From JAGOFO01 sp964522105 (GTDB lineage Bacteria; Myxococcota_A; UBA9042; DTJE01), in contig CAZFVA010000003.1 in the NCBI GenBank assembly GCA_964522105.1, forward strand, positions 1 to 64,000: a stretch of DNA of 64,000 bases, read 5' to 3'. A model generated the notes under the pieces. The model was not told where the DNA came from. It searched no databases and saw nothing but the letters and a program-made list of their open reading frames with translations. The translations under genes were made by a program, and so were the position numbers. The first letter of the stretch is position 1. Every line of letters begins with the position of its first letter. Of the stretch, positions 27,269-35,617 are shown piece by piece.

Positions 27269-28507
27269 TCAGACTGGCTCGACGACCTGGCAGGTTCCTT
27301 CAATACATTCGCGGCCCGGATCGCAGTTCTCTTTGATTTCACACGGGAAAACGATGTGGATGTCGGTGCAGTCGGGGCCGATGGGTGCCTCGCCGCCGGA
27401 AATTACATCTGCGCTTTTCGTTTCCACTCCTGTTTCCGTGGCAACGGACGCTTTGATTCGGATCTCTTTTCCAGACGGAACCCTCATCCAGTACCCGTTT
27501 TCAAAAGAACCGATTTGTTCGTCGTAGAAGATTTGTTCAGCGTCATTGAATATTTCAAAAGCCGATACGTGAGCGCCGTTTGCGAGCAGGTCGCCTTTCT
27601 TTATGGTCACCAGAATGCAGGCATGTGAATCGTCCGGGGCCATCCACACCCACAGTCCGTCCTTGTCTAACTGGGCCGTAATCTGATTTCTGGCGCTCAG
27701 CGACGTGTGGTCATTCTTCAAAAGTCTGCCGTTGATTTTGTCGACCAGGTAAAGGTTGGCATCGCCCGCTTCAAGTTCGCGCCCCAGGACGTCATCCGCA
27801 AACCTTGTGGAAAGCTGCAGTTCGACCATTGCTTCCGGGTTGATAACGTTCGGCAGAGTGTTGAACCAGACAGCCGCAATCGGTCTCATCCACGTGCCGA
27901 TGTCATCGTTTTCGCCATAGTAGCGGGTGTATGCCGGGCTGATGATGTCTGAAACTTTCAGGCCGCTTGATTCATCGACTTCGAATGGAAGCGAGCTGTC
28001 CCAGTCTGCCGCCGGGAAGTCGATTGTGCCGGTGACCGGCATTCCTGTTACGTCAAGCATTGTTTCCCGTGCGAATGAAACAGTCGCCGACTGCATGATG
28101 TAAGGGATCGTTGTGTTTCCGGCCGGAAGTTCGACGGAAGCGCTGACGGCCGCTTTGTGCATGACTGGTACGATCGTGAACCGTTCGCCTTCCACCGGTA
28201 TCAGAGTCTTGAATACCGGGGCCAGGTCTTCGCGCTCGAACCAGACCATTACAGAAGGCAGATCGCCTTCTGTCCAGTCGGCATCAGGCTCTACGGAGCA
28301 TTGAAGTGCAAATGTGCCATCTGACGCCGTCATGACGGTATCTGTTGACCCTGAGCAGCTTACAATGACGTTGGCCAGTCCTTCATTACTGTCGAAAGAG
28401 GCCATGACCTTTCCCTGGACTGTAAAATAGACCGAGTTATCCGAAGTGCAGCTCAGAAGCATGGCGGCCGCCACTGCCATCAGTACGCGTAAGGTCTTGC
28501 TGGACAT
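27269..28507 (-). CDS. Hypothetical lipoprotein with a carboxypeptidase-regulatory-like fold
   Basis: 412 residues. Signal MSSKTLRVLMAVAAAMLLSC with lipobox LLSC (Cys about 20). After it comes a beta-sandwich resembling carboxypeptidase-regulatory-like domains: GKVMASFDSNEGLANVIVSC, then TVMTASDGTFALQC. The middle is beta-rich with no motif I recognise. The C-terminus ends with a small Cys knot (FPCEIKENCDPGRECIEGTC) similar in style to the repeats of the giant lipoprotein. The ATG at 28507 follows GGGGGAG; the in-frame ATG at 28531 has no site. Third gene of the VKOR-DsbA cluster (36 bp after the previous one). Confidence 0.72.
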   Translation of the reverse strand: MSSKTLRVLMAVAAAMLLSCTSDNSVYFTVQGKVMASFDSNEGLANVIVSCSGSTDTVMTASDGTFALQCSVEPDADWTEGDLPSVMVWFEREDLAPVFKTLIPVEGERFTIVPVMHKAAVSASVELPAGNTTIPYIMQSATVSFARETMLDVTGMPVTGTIDFPAADWDSSLPFEVDESSGLKVSDIISPAYTRYYGENDDIGTWMRPIAAVWFNTLPNVINPEAMVELQLSTRFADDVLGRELEAGDANLYLVDKINGRLLKNDHTSLSARNQITAQLDKDGLWVWMAPDDSHACILVTIKKGDLLANGAHVSAFEIFNDAEQIFYDEQIGSFENGYWMRVPSGKEIRIKASVATETGVETKSADVISGGEAPIGPDCTDIHIVFPCEIKENCDPGRECIEGTCQVVEPV

Positions 28508-28543
28508 TTTCTCCCCCGGGTTATTGTTCATGACAGAACCAAA

Positions 28544-29524
28544 TTATTTGCCGGCAGGCTGAACTGCCAGCCCGACACATGATGCCTCGGTATAGTCAGC
28601 GCCAGGTTTCCTGCACGATTCAAAGCCGTAATCAAGGCACTCGAACCCTTCGTAGATTCCGTCACGGCAGAACAACACGTACGTGTCATCACATGTCGAG
28701 ACGCCTTCTTCACACTCTGCGTACGCGGGGGCACAGACTTTGTCCAGCCACAGCGTAAGGATGTCGCTTGCGGTGATCGAGGCATTGTTGTCGAGCCATG
28801 CCTGCTGACACGTTCTTCTGGTGTCGGTAATCGTTGCACAGTCAAGTGCGGCAAGCTTTCCACCAAGGCACCAGGTCAAAATCGACCCGGTACAATAAGG
28901 CGAGATTGCCGTCGTTGAACATTGTGTCCCGGTACCTGTGCACTGCAGCGCGTTGTCGCCGAATCCGCAGGCCAGGCCAAGAGAACCGCACCTGTATTCA
29001 TGACGAATATTCATTTCATCGCAGGTGACCAGGGTCGTGTCGTCGCATTTTGATGTTTCACAAGTCCCCAGGACGCAGCTCCCATCAAGGCAATCAAGGT
29101 TTATGGTCGCGCAGTCGAATGATGTCTGGACGTTTTTGTCTGCTGTGGCCCAGCATTTTTTTGCGACTGAACCAGAGCAGGTCTGGCCCGGCTCGGCACA
29201 TTCCGTTGGCGCAACGCCTGAATTCAGCACCAGGAACATGGCGTCACACGTCTCGGCGTCCCCGATGTCCCGTATGAAATATTTCAATTCGGCCGCCATT
29301 GTCGCGCTGAGCCCGTCAACCACCGGCAGCGTGTTGTCCGGCAGGGTGATTGCCGGGATGCTTTCCGGCAGTACGCACAGTTCAAGCTTCATCTTCGCCA
29401 GTTCGATGTTCAGGTAAAGGTCGGATGTCGAGTCGCCGCCCCCGGCTATACCGCGGCCGCCAAGGTTGCAGCCTGCCAGTACAAGTACCAGCACGGCGGA
29501 ACAGATCCCGAAGGTATCTTTCAT
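28544..29524 (-). CDS. Hypothetical Cys-rich lipoprotein
   Basis: 326 residues. Signal MKDTFGICSAVLVLVLAGC, lipobox LAGC (Cys 19), followed by a Gly-rich stretch. From about residue 90 it is rich in Cys, with pairs in CAEPGQTCSG, CWATADK, LDCLDGSCVLGTCETSKC and CRYGxxC-like positions (EYRCGSLGLACGFG), and more up to the C-terminus (CEEGVSTCDDTYVLFCRDG). The spacing matches secreted, disulfide-bonded proteins. No known domain recognised. GAGG 5 bp before the ATG. It sits 29 bp downstream of the VKOR-DsbA gene on the same strand, so it is a plausible substrate of that enzyme. Confidence 0.72.
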   Translation of the reverse strand: MKDTFGICSAVLVLVLAGCNLGGRGIAGGGDSTSDLYLNIELAKMKLELCVLPESIPAITLPDNTLPVVDGLSATMAAELKYFIRDIGDAETCDAMFLVLNSGVAPTECAEPGQTCSGSVAKKCWATADKNVQTSFDCATINLDCLDGSCVLGTCETSKCDDTTLVTCDEMNIRHEYRCGSLGLACGFGDNALQCTGTGTQCSTTAISPYCTGSILTWCLGGKLAALDCATITDTRRTCQQAWLDNNASITASDILTLWLDKVCAPAYAECEEGVSTCDDTYVLFCRDGIYEGFECLDYGFESCRKPGADYTEASCVGLAVQPAGK

Positions 29525-29553
29525 AAAGCCTCGCTGTTTGCACCCCGGCCAGT

Positions 29554-30846
29554 TCATTCGTCGCCCTTCAGGGCTTCCGGGGGAATCTTACCGTAGTATA
29601 TGTTTCCATTGATAATGAATGCTGGTGTGCCTTTCAGGCCGAGCTCGTTTCCTTCCTTGATGTCGTTTTTGATTACATCGAATCGTGATTCGTCGTTCAG
29701 GCAGCAGGTGAATTTATCAATATCAAGTTCAAGCCGTTCGGCAATATCTGTTGCCGTCAGTTCTTTAGTCCTGATCTCGTCGGAGTGCTGAAACAGAAGG
29801 TCGTTCATTTCCCAGAAGCGACCCTGCTCGCCAGCGCAGACCGAAATCTTTGAATATTCGCAGGCTCTGGCGTGGAAAGGCTTTTCAATTGACGGGTTGC
29901 ACGCGTTATCAAGTGGCAGGTGGCGGTGGTAGACCCGGACGTCCGGGTTTGTTGCCACAAGCTGCCGAACCATCATGTGAGCCTTTCTGCAGAAAGGACA
30001 TTGATAGTCGGTGAATTCCTGAATCTCAATTTTCGGTTTGGCGGCGCCGATCCAGGGATGCCCTTCCGGTGTCATACCGCGCTGTGTTTCAGATGGAATG
30101 GAATGTTCGGCGGCCCCGCACGAGCCGTTGTCCGGCGATTTTTCGCTTGTCAGCGGGATGTTGCCGATCTGGCTGTTGCTGGTTGATACAATGGCAGGCC
30201 CGATTGCAGCGGCCGCGCCAAGTATGCCGAAACCGACCACGGCCAGCACCACCAGTCGCAACGGATGTCTGAAGATGTCAATGAAGTCATCCCGGATTGC
30301 CCCCGGGATCGTTTTGCCGGTCATGCGGATTGCAAAAATGGCCATTCCGATGAAGGTGAAATTTATGATGTCAATCGCCAGGCACAGGATGCACAGTGAG
30401 TGAATAATGAACGCCATCAGCACAATCAGCCAGATTGAAACCAGGCAGAACAGGCAGCCGAACAGGAACAGAAATCCCAGGCCGAATCCGGTCTTGCGGC
30501 GGACAGCGGCCATCCCGGCCAGGAAGGCGGCAAATATATATCCGGCCATCGCCCATACGGCGACCGGCGTATTCAGTAATGTTGAGTATTCCGAAAGGGC
30601 GACAGACGTACAGTTTATTCCATCGCTTACGCTGCAGAAGCTTTGGAAGTCCGGGTCGGTTCTGGACGCGACGTAGATATTTGCCAGGTCAAGGGCGATG
30701 CCGATTCCGACGATGCAGAAAAGGAAAATCGCTGTCAGGGCGACCCGGGCGTGCTTTTCAGGCCCGTTGACGCTACCTGCGTTGCCGTTGACGTTATCCG
30801 GGCCGACAGCAGAATTGCTGTTTCCCGACAGTTCGTGCCCTGACAT
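29554..30846 (-). CDS. VKOR-DsbA fusion: disulfide-forming membrane protein
   Basis: 430 residues. N-terminal cytoplasmic tail rich in Asn/Gly/Ser, then a VKOR (vitamin K epoxide reductase) four- to five-helix membrane domain from about residue 36 to 215. It has the first Cys pair in QSFCSVSDGINCTSVA and the quinone-site pair in HSLCILCLAID. The C-terminal half is a DsbA-type thioredoxin with active site YQCPFCRKAH and the cis-Pro loop KGTPAFIING. Bacterial VKOR replaces DsbB: it reoxidises the attached or partner thioredoxin with a quinone. GGAGG 5 bp before the ATG. Two Cys-containing lipoprotein genes follow. An additional Cys pair in the linker (SCGAAE) and TCCLND could be structural. Confidence 0.9.
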   Translation of the reverse strand: MSGHELSGNSNSAVGPDNVNGNAGSVNGPEKHARVALTAIFLFCIVGIGIALDLANIYVASRTDPDFQSFCSVSDGINCTSVALSEYSTLLNTPVAVWAMAGYIFAAFLAGMAAVRRKTGFGLGFLFLFGCLFCLVSIWLIVLMAFIIHSLCILCLAIDIINFTFIGMAIFAIRMTGKTIPGAIRDDFIDIFRHPLRLVVLAVVGFGILGAAAAIGPAIVSTSNSQIGNIPLTSEKSPDNGSCGAAEHSIPSETQRGMTPEGHPWIGAAKPKIEIQEFTDYQCPFCRKAHMMVRQLVATNPDVRVYHRHLPLDNACNPSIEKPFHARACEYSKISVCAGEQGRFWEMNDLLFQHSDEIRTKELTATDIAERLELDIDKFTCCLNDESRFDVIKNDIKEGNELGLKGTPAFIINGNIYYGKIPPEALKGDE

Positions 30847-30971
30847 TCGATCCTCCGCCGATCCCGACTGACCGACTAATTACCCTAATGGCATAAAAAA
30901 GCAACATTTCAGGGTGATAGTTGACATTTGCGAGTCGTATTCAAGGTAGAAAAAAGCATCAGGAATCGAGG

Positions 30972-31904
30972 TCAGTCTACTGTTTTGTAGTACGTTCTGC
31001 TTTCCTGTTCGACCGGGGTGATAAGGTGTTTTGACATAAGTTTTTCAACAATCTTAACGACTTCCATCTTCTGAACCCGCAGCCCGGCGGTCACGTCGTC
31101 TACGGTGCATGGACGTCGCCGAAGCATCTCCATGACTTCGTCTTCAGTCACTGAACGGGCGGTCGATTGTTCAACTTCCGGGAAGTCGGCGGCGACCTCG
31201 GCCAGCGGCGTGAACAGTCCAGCCAGTGATTCCAGTTTTTCGCGTGAAACCGGGGCGGCCAGTTCTGTGGCGGTCGGTCTTACGGGAGTGTTAAGTTGAA
31301 TACGGTCCGGTTTGATCATGGCGGCCAGACCGGCCAGCTTTTTCGCGACAGTTTCGTCGTCTGAAATGCCACGCAGGATCATGACTTCAAGCCAGATTTC
31401 GCCGGTGAATTCTTTGCGGAATTCTATCATTCCGTCCATAAGTGCTTGAAAAGTAAGCCCTTCACCCGGTCTGTTGATCCTTTTGTACGAATCTTCATCC
31501 CAGGCATCCAGACTTGGCAGGACGACGTCAGCCAGCGCCGCATCGGCTCTGACCTGATCGTCCTGAAACAGGACGCCGTTCGTCAGAATTGCCACCGGCA
31601 GGCCTGTTTCGTCCTTCAGTTTTGTAATCAGTTCGCCGAGGTCGGCGTAAAGGGTCGGTTCGCCCGAACCACCAAGCGTCAGAAAGTCGGGGTCCGGAAC
31701 TGTCTTCAGCTTCCTTGCGGCCTGACTTACAATCGCGTCCACCGTTACAGGCGATTCCCGCACGCAGTCAAGTCTGGTCGTCGTTTTAAGCTGGCAGTAT
31801 ATGCAGTCGAGCGGGCAGTGTTTAAATTCAGCCAGATCGATTCCGAGGCTCATTCCAAGACGTCTGCTCGGTACGGGACCATAAATTTTGTTCTTTTCCG
31901 GCAT
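30972..31904 (-). CDS. Radical SAM protein (COG0731-like, TYW1-type core)
   Basis: 310 residues. Opening KIYGPVPSRRLGMSLGIDLA, then the cluster motif as CPLDCIYCQL (CxxxCxxC), LTLGGSGEPTL and the EVMILRGISDD segment. This combination is the family of uncharacterised radical SAM enzymes related to wyosine-base TYW1 (COG0731). The last 75 residues form a winged-helix-like tail (VTEDEVMEMLRRRPCTVDDV and on), unusual for a pure tRNA-modifying core and suggesting DNA or RNA contact. The ORF continues to a TTG at 31931; I prefer the ATG at 31904 (MPEKNKIYGP), where AAGG lies about 8 bp upstream. Not adjacent to tRNA genes. Confidence 0.75.
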   Translation of the reverse strand: MPEKNKIYGPVPSRRLGMSLGIDLAEFKHCPLDCIYCQLKTTTRLDCVRESPVTVDAIVSQAARKLKTVPDPDFLTLGGSGEPTLYADLGELITKLKDETGLPVAILTNGVLFQDDQVRADAALADVVLPSLDAWDEDSYKRINRPGEGLTFQALMDGMIEFRKEFTGEIWLEVMILRGISDDETVAKKLAGLAAMIKPDRIQLNTPVRPTATELAAPVSREKLESLAGLFTPLAEVAADFPEVEQSTARSVTEDEVMEMLRRRPCTVDDVTAGLRVQKMEVVKIVEKLMSKHLITPVEQESRTYYKTVD

Positions 31905-32053
31905 TTTTGGCCTTACAGCAGATTTTTTCAAAAAATCGAGGCCTTACAGATCATACGCCTGAAGGCCTGCGGGCAGATAGTTCAGGCAGATGACGTTTGT
32001 GTCAAGACATATCAGATAAGACCGTGTGATTTCAGGCCGGTCAAGAAGTTTTC

Positions 32054-32082
32054 TTGAATCGGAGCCGTTGTGGTGCTAACTA
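32054..32082 (+). promoter_or_regulatory. sigma70-type promoter candidate for the Mrp-lgt run
   Basis: TTGAAT (32054-32059), 17-bp spacer and TAACTA (32077-32082) with an upstream TGC extension, 34 bp before the Mrp ATG. The -10 is only moderately good. Confidence 0.4.
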
Positions 32083-32115
32083 GTCGGAGCTTTGCATTTT
32101 CAAGGAGCAGCTTAA

Positions 32116-33375
32116 ATGGCGCATCAGAGTCATGAACAGACAGAAAGGGCCATCGCGAAGATGGCTGCGGTTAAACATAAGATACTGGTGATGAGCGGAA
32201 AGGGCGGCGTCGGCAAAACGACTGTCGCTGTAAATCTGGCGTACACGTTCGCGGCCAGGGGCTTCAATGTCGGCATCGTTGATACAGATATTCACGGCCC
32301 GAACGTTGCCTTGATGACTGGCGTCGAGGGCATGCGTGCCCAGGGCGACGAAGGGTTTCTGGAGCCTGTCCAGGCCGCCCCGAACGTGAAGGTGCTGTCT
32401 ATTTCGGCGTTTCTTCCCGGACCGGATTCCCCGGTCGTATGGAGAGGGCCGATGAAGGCCGGCGTTATCGCCCAGTTTCTTGCTGATGGCGACTGGAGTG
32501 ACGTTGACCTGCTGGTTGTGGACTGTCCGCCAGGTACCGGCGACGAGCCGCTTTCGGTCGCGCAGCTTATTCCGGACGCCGATGGTGTCGTCATTGTTAC
32601 GCAGCCCCAGGACGTTTCGCTTCTTGATTCGCGTAAGTGCGTTAACTTCGTGAAAATGCTGAAATTACCGGTCCTCGGGATTGTGGAAAATATGTCCGGT
32701 TTCGCCTGCCCGCATTGTGGCGAACGGCTTGATATTTTTTCGATCGGAGGCGGAAAGAAGGCTGCGGAACAGATGAACGTGCCGTTCCTGGGTGCCATCC
32801 CGATGACGATGAAGATGGTTGGTGCCGGTGATACCGGTCGGCCTCTTGTGGACCTGGCACCGGATGACCCGGCTGCGCAGGCACTTTCCAAAATCGCGGA
32901 TCGCATCGTTCAGGAATGGGAAAAAGTTGCATCGGCACGCGCCCGGGCCGGTATCACGAGGATCGTTGTCGCGACCGATACGGCTGACGGGTTGAAGGCG
33001 GCAGTCAGCAGTCAGTTCGCAAAGGCCGCAGCGTTCGTTGTTGTTGATATTGCTGATGGAATGGTCGACGCCGTAAGATCGGTACCAAGTCCTTTTATCG
33101 ATGGCCATCAGTCAGGACAGACTCCGCGGTACATACATGATGAACTTGACGGACAGGTTATTATCACCGGCGAGATGGGTTCCCATGCTTTTGACGCCTT
33201 TCACAGCTACAATATGGAAGTTGTGGTCGGCGCCGGGGGCACTGTCGTCGAGGTCGTAAAGTCCTGGATTATCAGCCACCCGGCGGCCTGCACCCCTGAT
33301 AAGTGTGCGGGATGTTCGTCGGCATGTCCTTCCGCTCATGCCCCGGATGATTCAGACGGTGGATGCTGCGGTTGA
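32116..33375 (+). CDS. Mrp/NBP35-type iron-sulfur carrier ATPase fused to a NifX-like domain
   Basis: 419 residues. Residues about 20-270 are an Mrp/NBP35 P-loop ATPase: LVMSGKGGVGKTTVAVNLA, the DTDIHGPNVALMTG motif, DCPPGTGDEPLSVAQLI, VTQPQDVSLLDSRK and a CPHCGE pair that may hold the shared Fe-S cluster. From about residue 280 (ITRIVVATDTADGLKAAVSS) it continues as a dinitrogenase-cofactor-type (NifX/NifB-like) domain with the FDAFHSYNMEVVVGAGGTV motif. The tail is Cys-rich: CTPDKCAGCSSACPS and GGCCG. AAGGAG is 9 bp before the ATG. Fusions of this kind occur in deltaproteobacteria and archaea; no nif genes lie nearby, so a general Fe-S carrier role is likelier. Confidence 0.88.
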   Translation: MAHQSHEQTERAIAKMAAVKHKILVMSGKGGVGKTTVAVNLAYTFAARGFNVGIVDTDIHGPNVALMTGVEGMRAQGDEGFLEPVQAAPNVKVLSISAFLPGPDSPVVWRGPMKAGVIAQFLADGDWSDVDLLVVDCPPGTGDEPLSVAQLIPDADGVVIVTQPQDVSLLDSRKCVNFVKMLKLPVLGIVENMSGFACPHCGERLDIFSIGGGKKAAEQMNVPFLGAIPMTMKMVGAGDTGRPLVDLAPDDPAAQALSKIADRIVQEWEKVASARARAGITRIVVATDTADGLKAAVSSQFAKAAAFVVVDIADGMVDAVRSVPSPFIDGHQSGQTPRYIHDELDGQVIITGEMGSHAFDAFHSYNMEVVVGAGGTVVEVVKSWIISHPAACTPDKCAGCSSACPSAHAPDDSDGGCCG

Positions 33376-33416
33376 TCGTTGTGCAGAAATGACACGCTTC
33401 GCTTTCTGGAGGAAAT

Positions 33417-34259
33417 ATGTGGCCTTATGTAATGGAAACGCCTTTTAAGATTGGAACGTACGGCGTGATGATGGCGGTCGGTTTTCTGACTTCATCCTGG
33501 TGGATGAACAAAGAATTGCGGCGCAGAAATATTGATCCCGGCGTTGGCGACATGACGATCATGCTCGGGATAGTTCTGGGCGTCATCGGGTCCAAACTGG
33601 CCTACATGTTGACCGAAGCCGAGACATTTTCATTTTCCGATCTGATTTCAGGGGCCGGTCTGACGTGGCACGGCGGCTTGATTATGGCCGGTACTGGCAT
33701 CGTTGTTTACTGGGTCATGAAGAAGCTGTCTGTTCTAATCATGCTGGATAATACGGCGCCGATGCTTGCTTCCGGGTATGCGTTCGGGCGTGTTGGCTGC
33801 TTTATTTCAGGCGATGGATGTTACGGAATTCCCTGTACGCCGACCGACATCGACCGCCTTTTCTGCATGCCGTTTCCGAATGGAATAGTCCCGACCACGA
33901 TCCCGGTTCATCCGACTCCGCTTTATGAAGCACTGGCCGGTTTTGTTATTGCCGCTATCCTGTGGAAGATTCGGAAGTTGTTCAAACACCCCGGGATTCT
34001 GTTTGCCATTTATCTTGTCGGTACCGGCTTTTCACGCTTTTTCATCGAATTCATCCGCAGAGCTGACGGCAGGCCCGATCGCTTTCTGGATTTAAGGGAT
34101 GCACACTGGATCGCCCTGGCCCAGGTGGCGCTTGGCGTTGCCATGGTTATATGGGCGATGTTGCGGACGATTCCGAAGGGGCACGAATGGGGAGTCATGC
34201 CGGTCCCGGTGGAAAAGCCGGCCGCAGCAGGTAAAGCAAAGAAGAACCGCCACCGGTGA
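33417..34259 (+). CDS. lgt: Prolipoprotein diacylglyceryl transferase (Lgt), variant signature
   Basis: 280 residues, seven predicted membrane helices. Transfers diacylglycerol from phosphatidylglycerol to the lipobox Cys, the first step of lipoprotein maturation. Conserved elements: LTWHGGLIMAG (catalytic His), the LYEALAGF segment and FSRFFIEFIRRADGR with the essential Arg. The Lgt signature that in E. coli reads GRIANFINGE is here GRVGCFISGDGCYGIPC, Cys-rich and divergent, as in many deltaproteobacterial Lgt proteins. GGAGG precedes the ATG by 4 bp, inside an Mrp-lgt-amidohydrolase run. Fits the many lipoproteins around it. Confidence 0.86.
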   Translation: MWPYVMETPFKIGTYGVMMAVGFLTSSWWMNKELRRRNIDPGVGDMTIMLGIVLGVIGSKLAYMLTEAETFSFSDLISGAGLTWHGGLIMAGTGIVVYWVMKKLSVLIMLDNTAPMLASGYAFGRVGCFISGDGCYGIPCTPTDIDRLFCMPFPNGIVPTTIPVHPTPLYEALAGFVIAAILWKIRKLFKHPGILFAIYLVGTGFSRFFIEFIRRADGRPDRFLDLRDAHWIALAQVALGVAMVIWAMLRTIPKGHEWGVMPVPVEKPAAAGKAKKNRHR

Positions 34260-34351
34260 CAGTGTTTTCAAGTCTTTTGCGCATATTCCCGGCCACGGTC
34301 AGTCAAATAGTAGTTATACTCAGACGTTGTCAATGTTTCACGAGGTTACCG

Positions 34352-35458
34352 ATGAAGTCCGCACTCATTCTGACACTGACATCACTTTTTGTTCTGTTTG
34401 CGTGTGCTTGCGAAAAACCATCCCCGGTTAAAGCCGCAACCGGACCTGTCTGGCATCTCGGCGAGTCGGTAATTGATTCGCATGTACATATCTACCCGAC
34501 GATGACCGGCCTTTCCACTGCCCTGACCGTCTTCGACAAAGTCGGTATTGACCGATTTGTAATCAAGAGTGCCGGCGAGGTTGGCACTGCCAAGTATCAG
34601 GCCAGTCTGGCCATGGAGAAGATTCTTAAAGGCCGCATGCGTTCATTCGCCAATCTTGACTGGACCGCCGTTGAAAAGCCCGGCTGGGTTCAGGAGCAGG
34701 TTGCCGCCCTTGAGCAGATGAAAAAGGATGGCATCGTCGGCATCAAGATATTCAAAAACCTCGGCCTGCACGTCAGGGTGGCCGACGGGACGCTTTTGAA
34801 GCTGGATGACCCCCGGCTGGATCCGATCTGGGAAGCGTGCGGGCGCCTCGGGCTGATAGTCGCCTGGCATGTTGCCGACCCGGTTGCGTTTTTCAAGCCG
34901 GTGACGCCGGACAACGAACGTTATGAAGAACTGAAGATTGCGCAGGGCTGGAGTTTCTTCGGCAAGGACTATCCTTCGCATGATGAATTGCTGGAAGCGC
35001 GGGGCCGGGTTATGAAGCGTCACCTGAAGACGACGTTTCTGCTGATTCATCTGGCTGAATATCCGGAAAAGCTGGAGTACGTTGATAAGTTGCTTGATAC
35101 AAATCCGAACGTTTTCATAGACGTTTCGGCGCGGGTCCCCGAGATTGGCCGCCATCCGGCTGATCAGGTCAGGAAATTCTTTGTGAAGCATCAGGACAGG
35201 ATTCTGTTCGGTTCAGATTTTATCAGCAGCGGCGATGGAACGATGCAGCTCGGATCAGTGTCGGCGACGGAACCTGGAATAGACGACGCGGTCATTTTCT
35301 TTGAAAGGCACTGGCGTTTCTTCGAAACAGCGGACAAGCAGATTGATCATCCGACCCCGATTCAGGGTAACTGGAAGGTTGACGCTGTAAACCTGCCGCC
35401 TGATGTTCTGAAGAAGTTCTATGTCACGAACGCCGAGCGCCTGATTTTTTCGCGGTAA
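34352..35458 (+). CDS. Amidohydrolase-family lipoprotein
   Basis: 368 residues. Signal MKSALILTLTSLFVLFAC with a Cys lipobox (either Cys of ACAC), so it is probably anchored in the envelope. The mature part is a complete amidohydrolase_2 TIM barrel: VIDSHVHIYP (HxH metal ligands), GIKIFKNLG (Lys position), IVAWHVADP and LLIHLAEYP (His ligands), and the final DRILFGSDFIS (Asp ligand). Such proteins are usually cytoplasmic decarboxylases or hydrolases, so export as a lipoprotein is unusual. Substrate unknown. Start 34352 has GAGG 6 bp upstream; the longer frame from 34256 overlaps lgt. Confidence 0.84.
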   Translation: MKSALILTLTSLFVLFACACEKPSPVKAATGPVWHLGESVIDSHVHIYPTMTGLSTALTVFDKVGIDRFVIKSAGEVGTAKYQASLAMEKILKGRMRSFANLDWTAVEKPGWVQEQVAALEQMKKDGIVGIKIFKNLGLHVRVADGTLLKLDDPRLDPIWEACGRLGLIVAWHVADPVAFFKPVTPDNERYEELKIAQGWSFFGKDYPSHDELLEARGRVMKRHLKTTFLLIHLAEYPEKLEYVDKLLDTNPNVFIDVSARVPEIGRHPADQVRKFFVKHQDRILFGSDFISSGDGTMQLGSVSATEPGIDDAVIFFERHWRFFETADKQIDHPTPIQGNWKVDAVNLPPDVLKKFYVTNAERLIFSR

Positions 35459-35617
35459 GTACCGATCACGCCCGTTTCCATTCGCTTTTCCCGTCGTACA
35501 TTCTGATACAAATGGAAATAGGTTATATGATGAAATCTGCGGCCCTGTCGCAGATACTAACCTTTGCCGGGGGCTTTCCGGCACCGACTTTGAAAGTTAA
35601 ACGCTTGTGAGAGGTAC

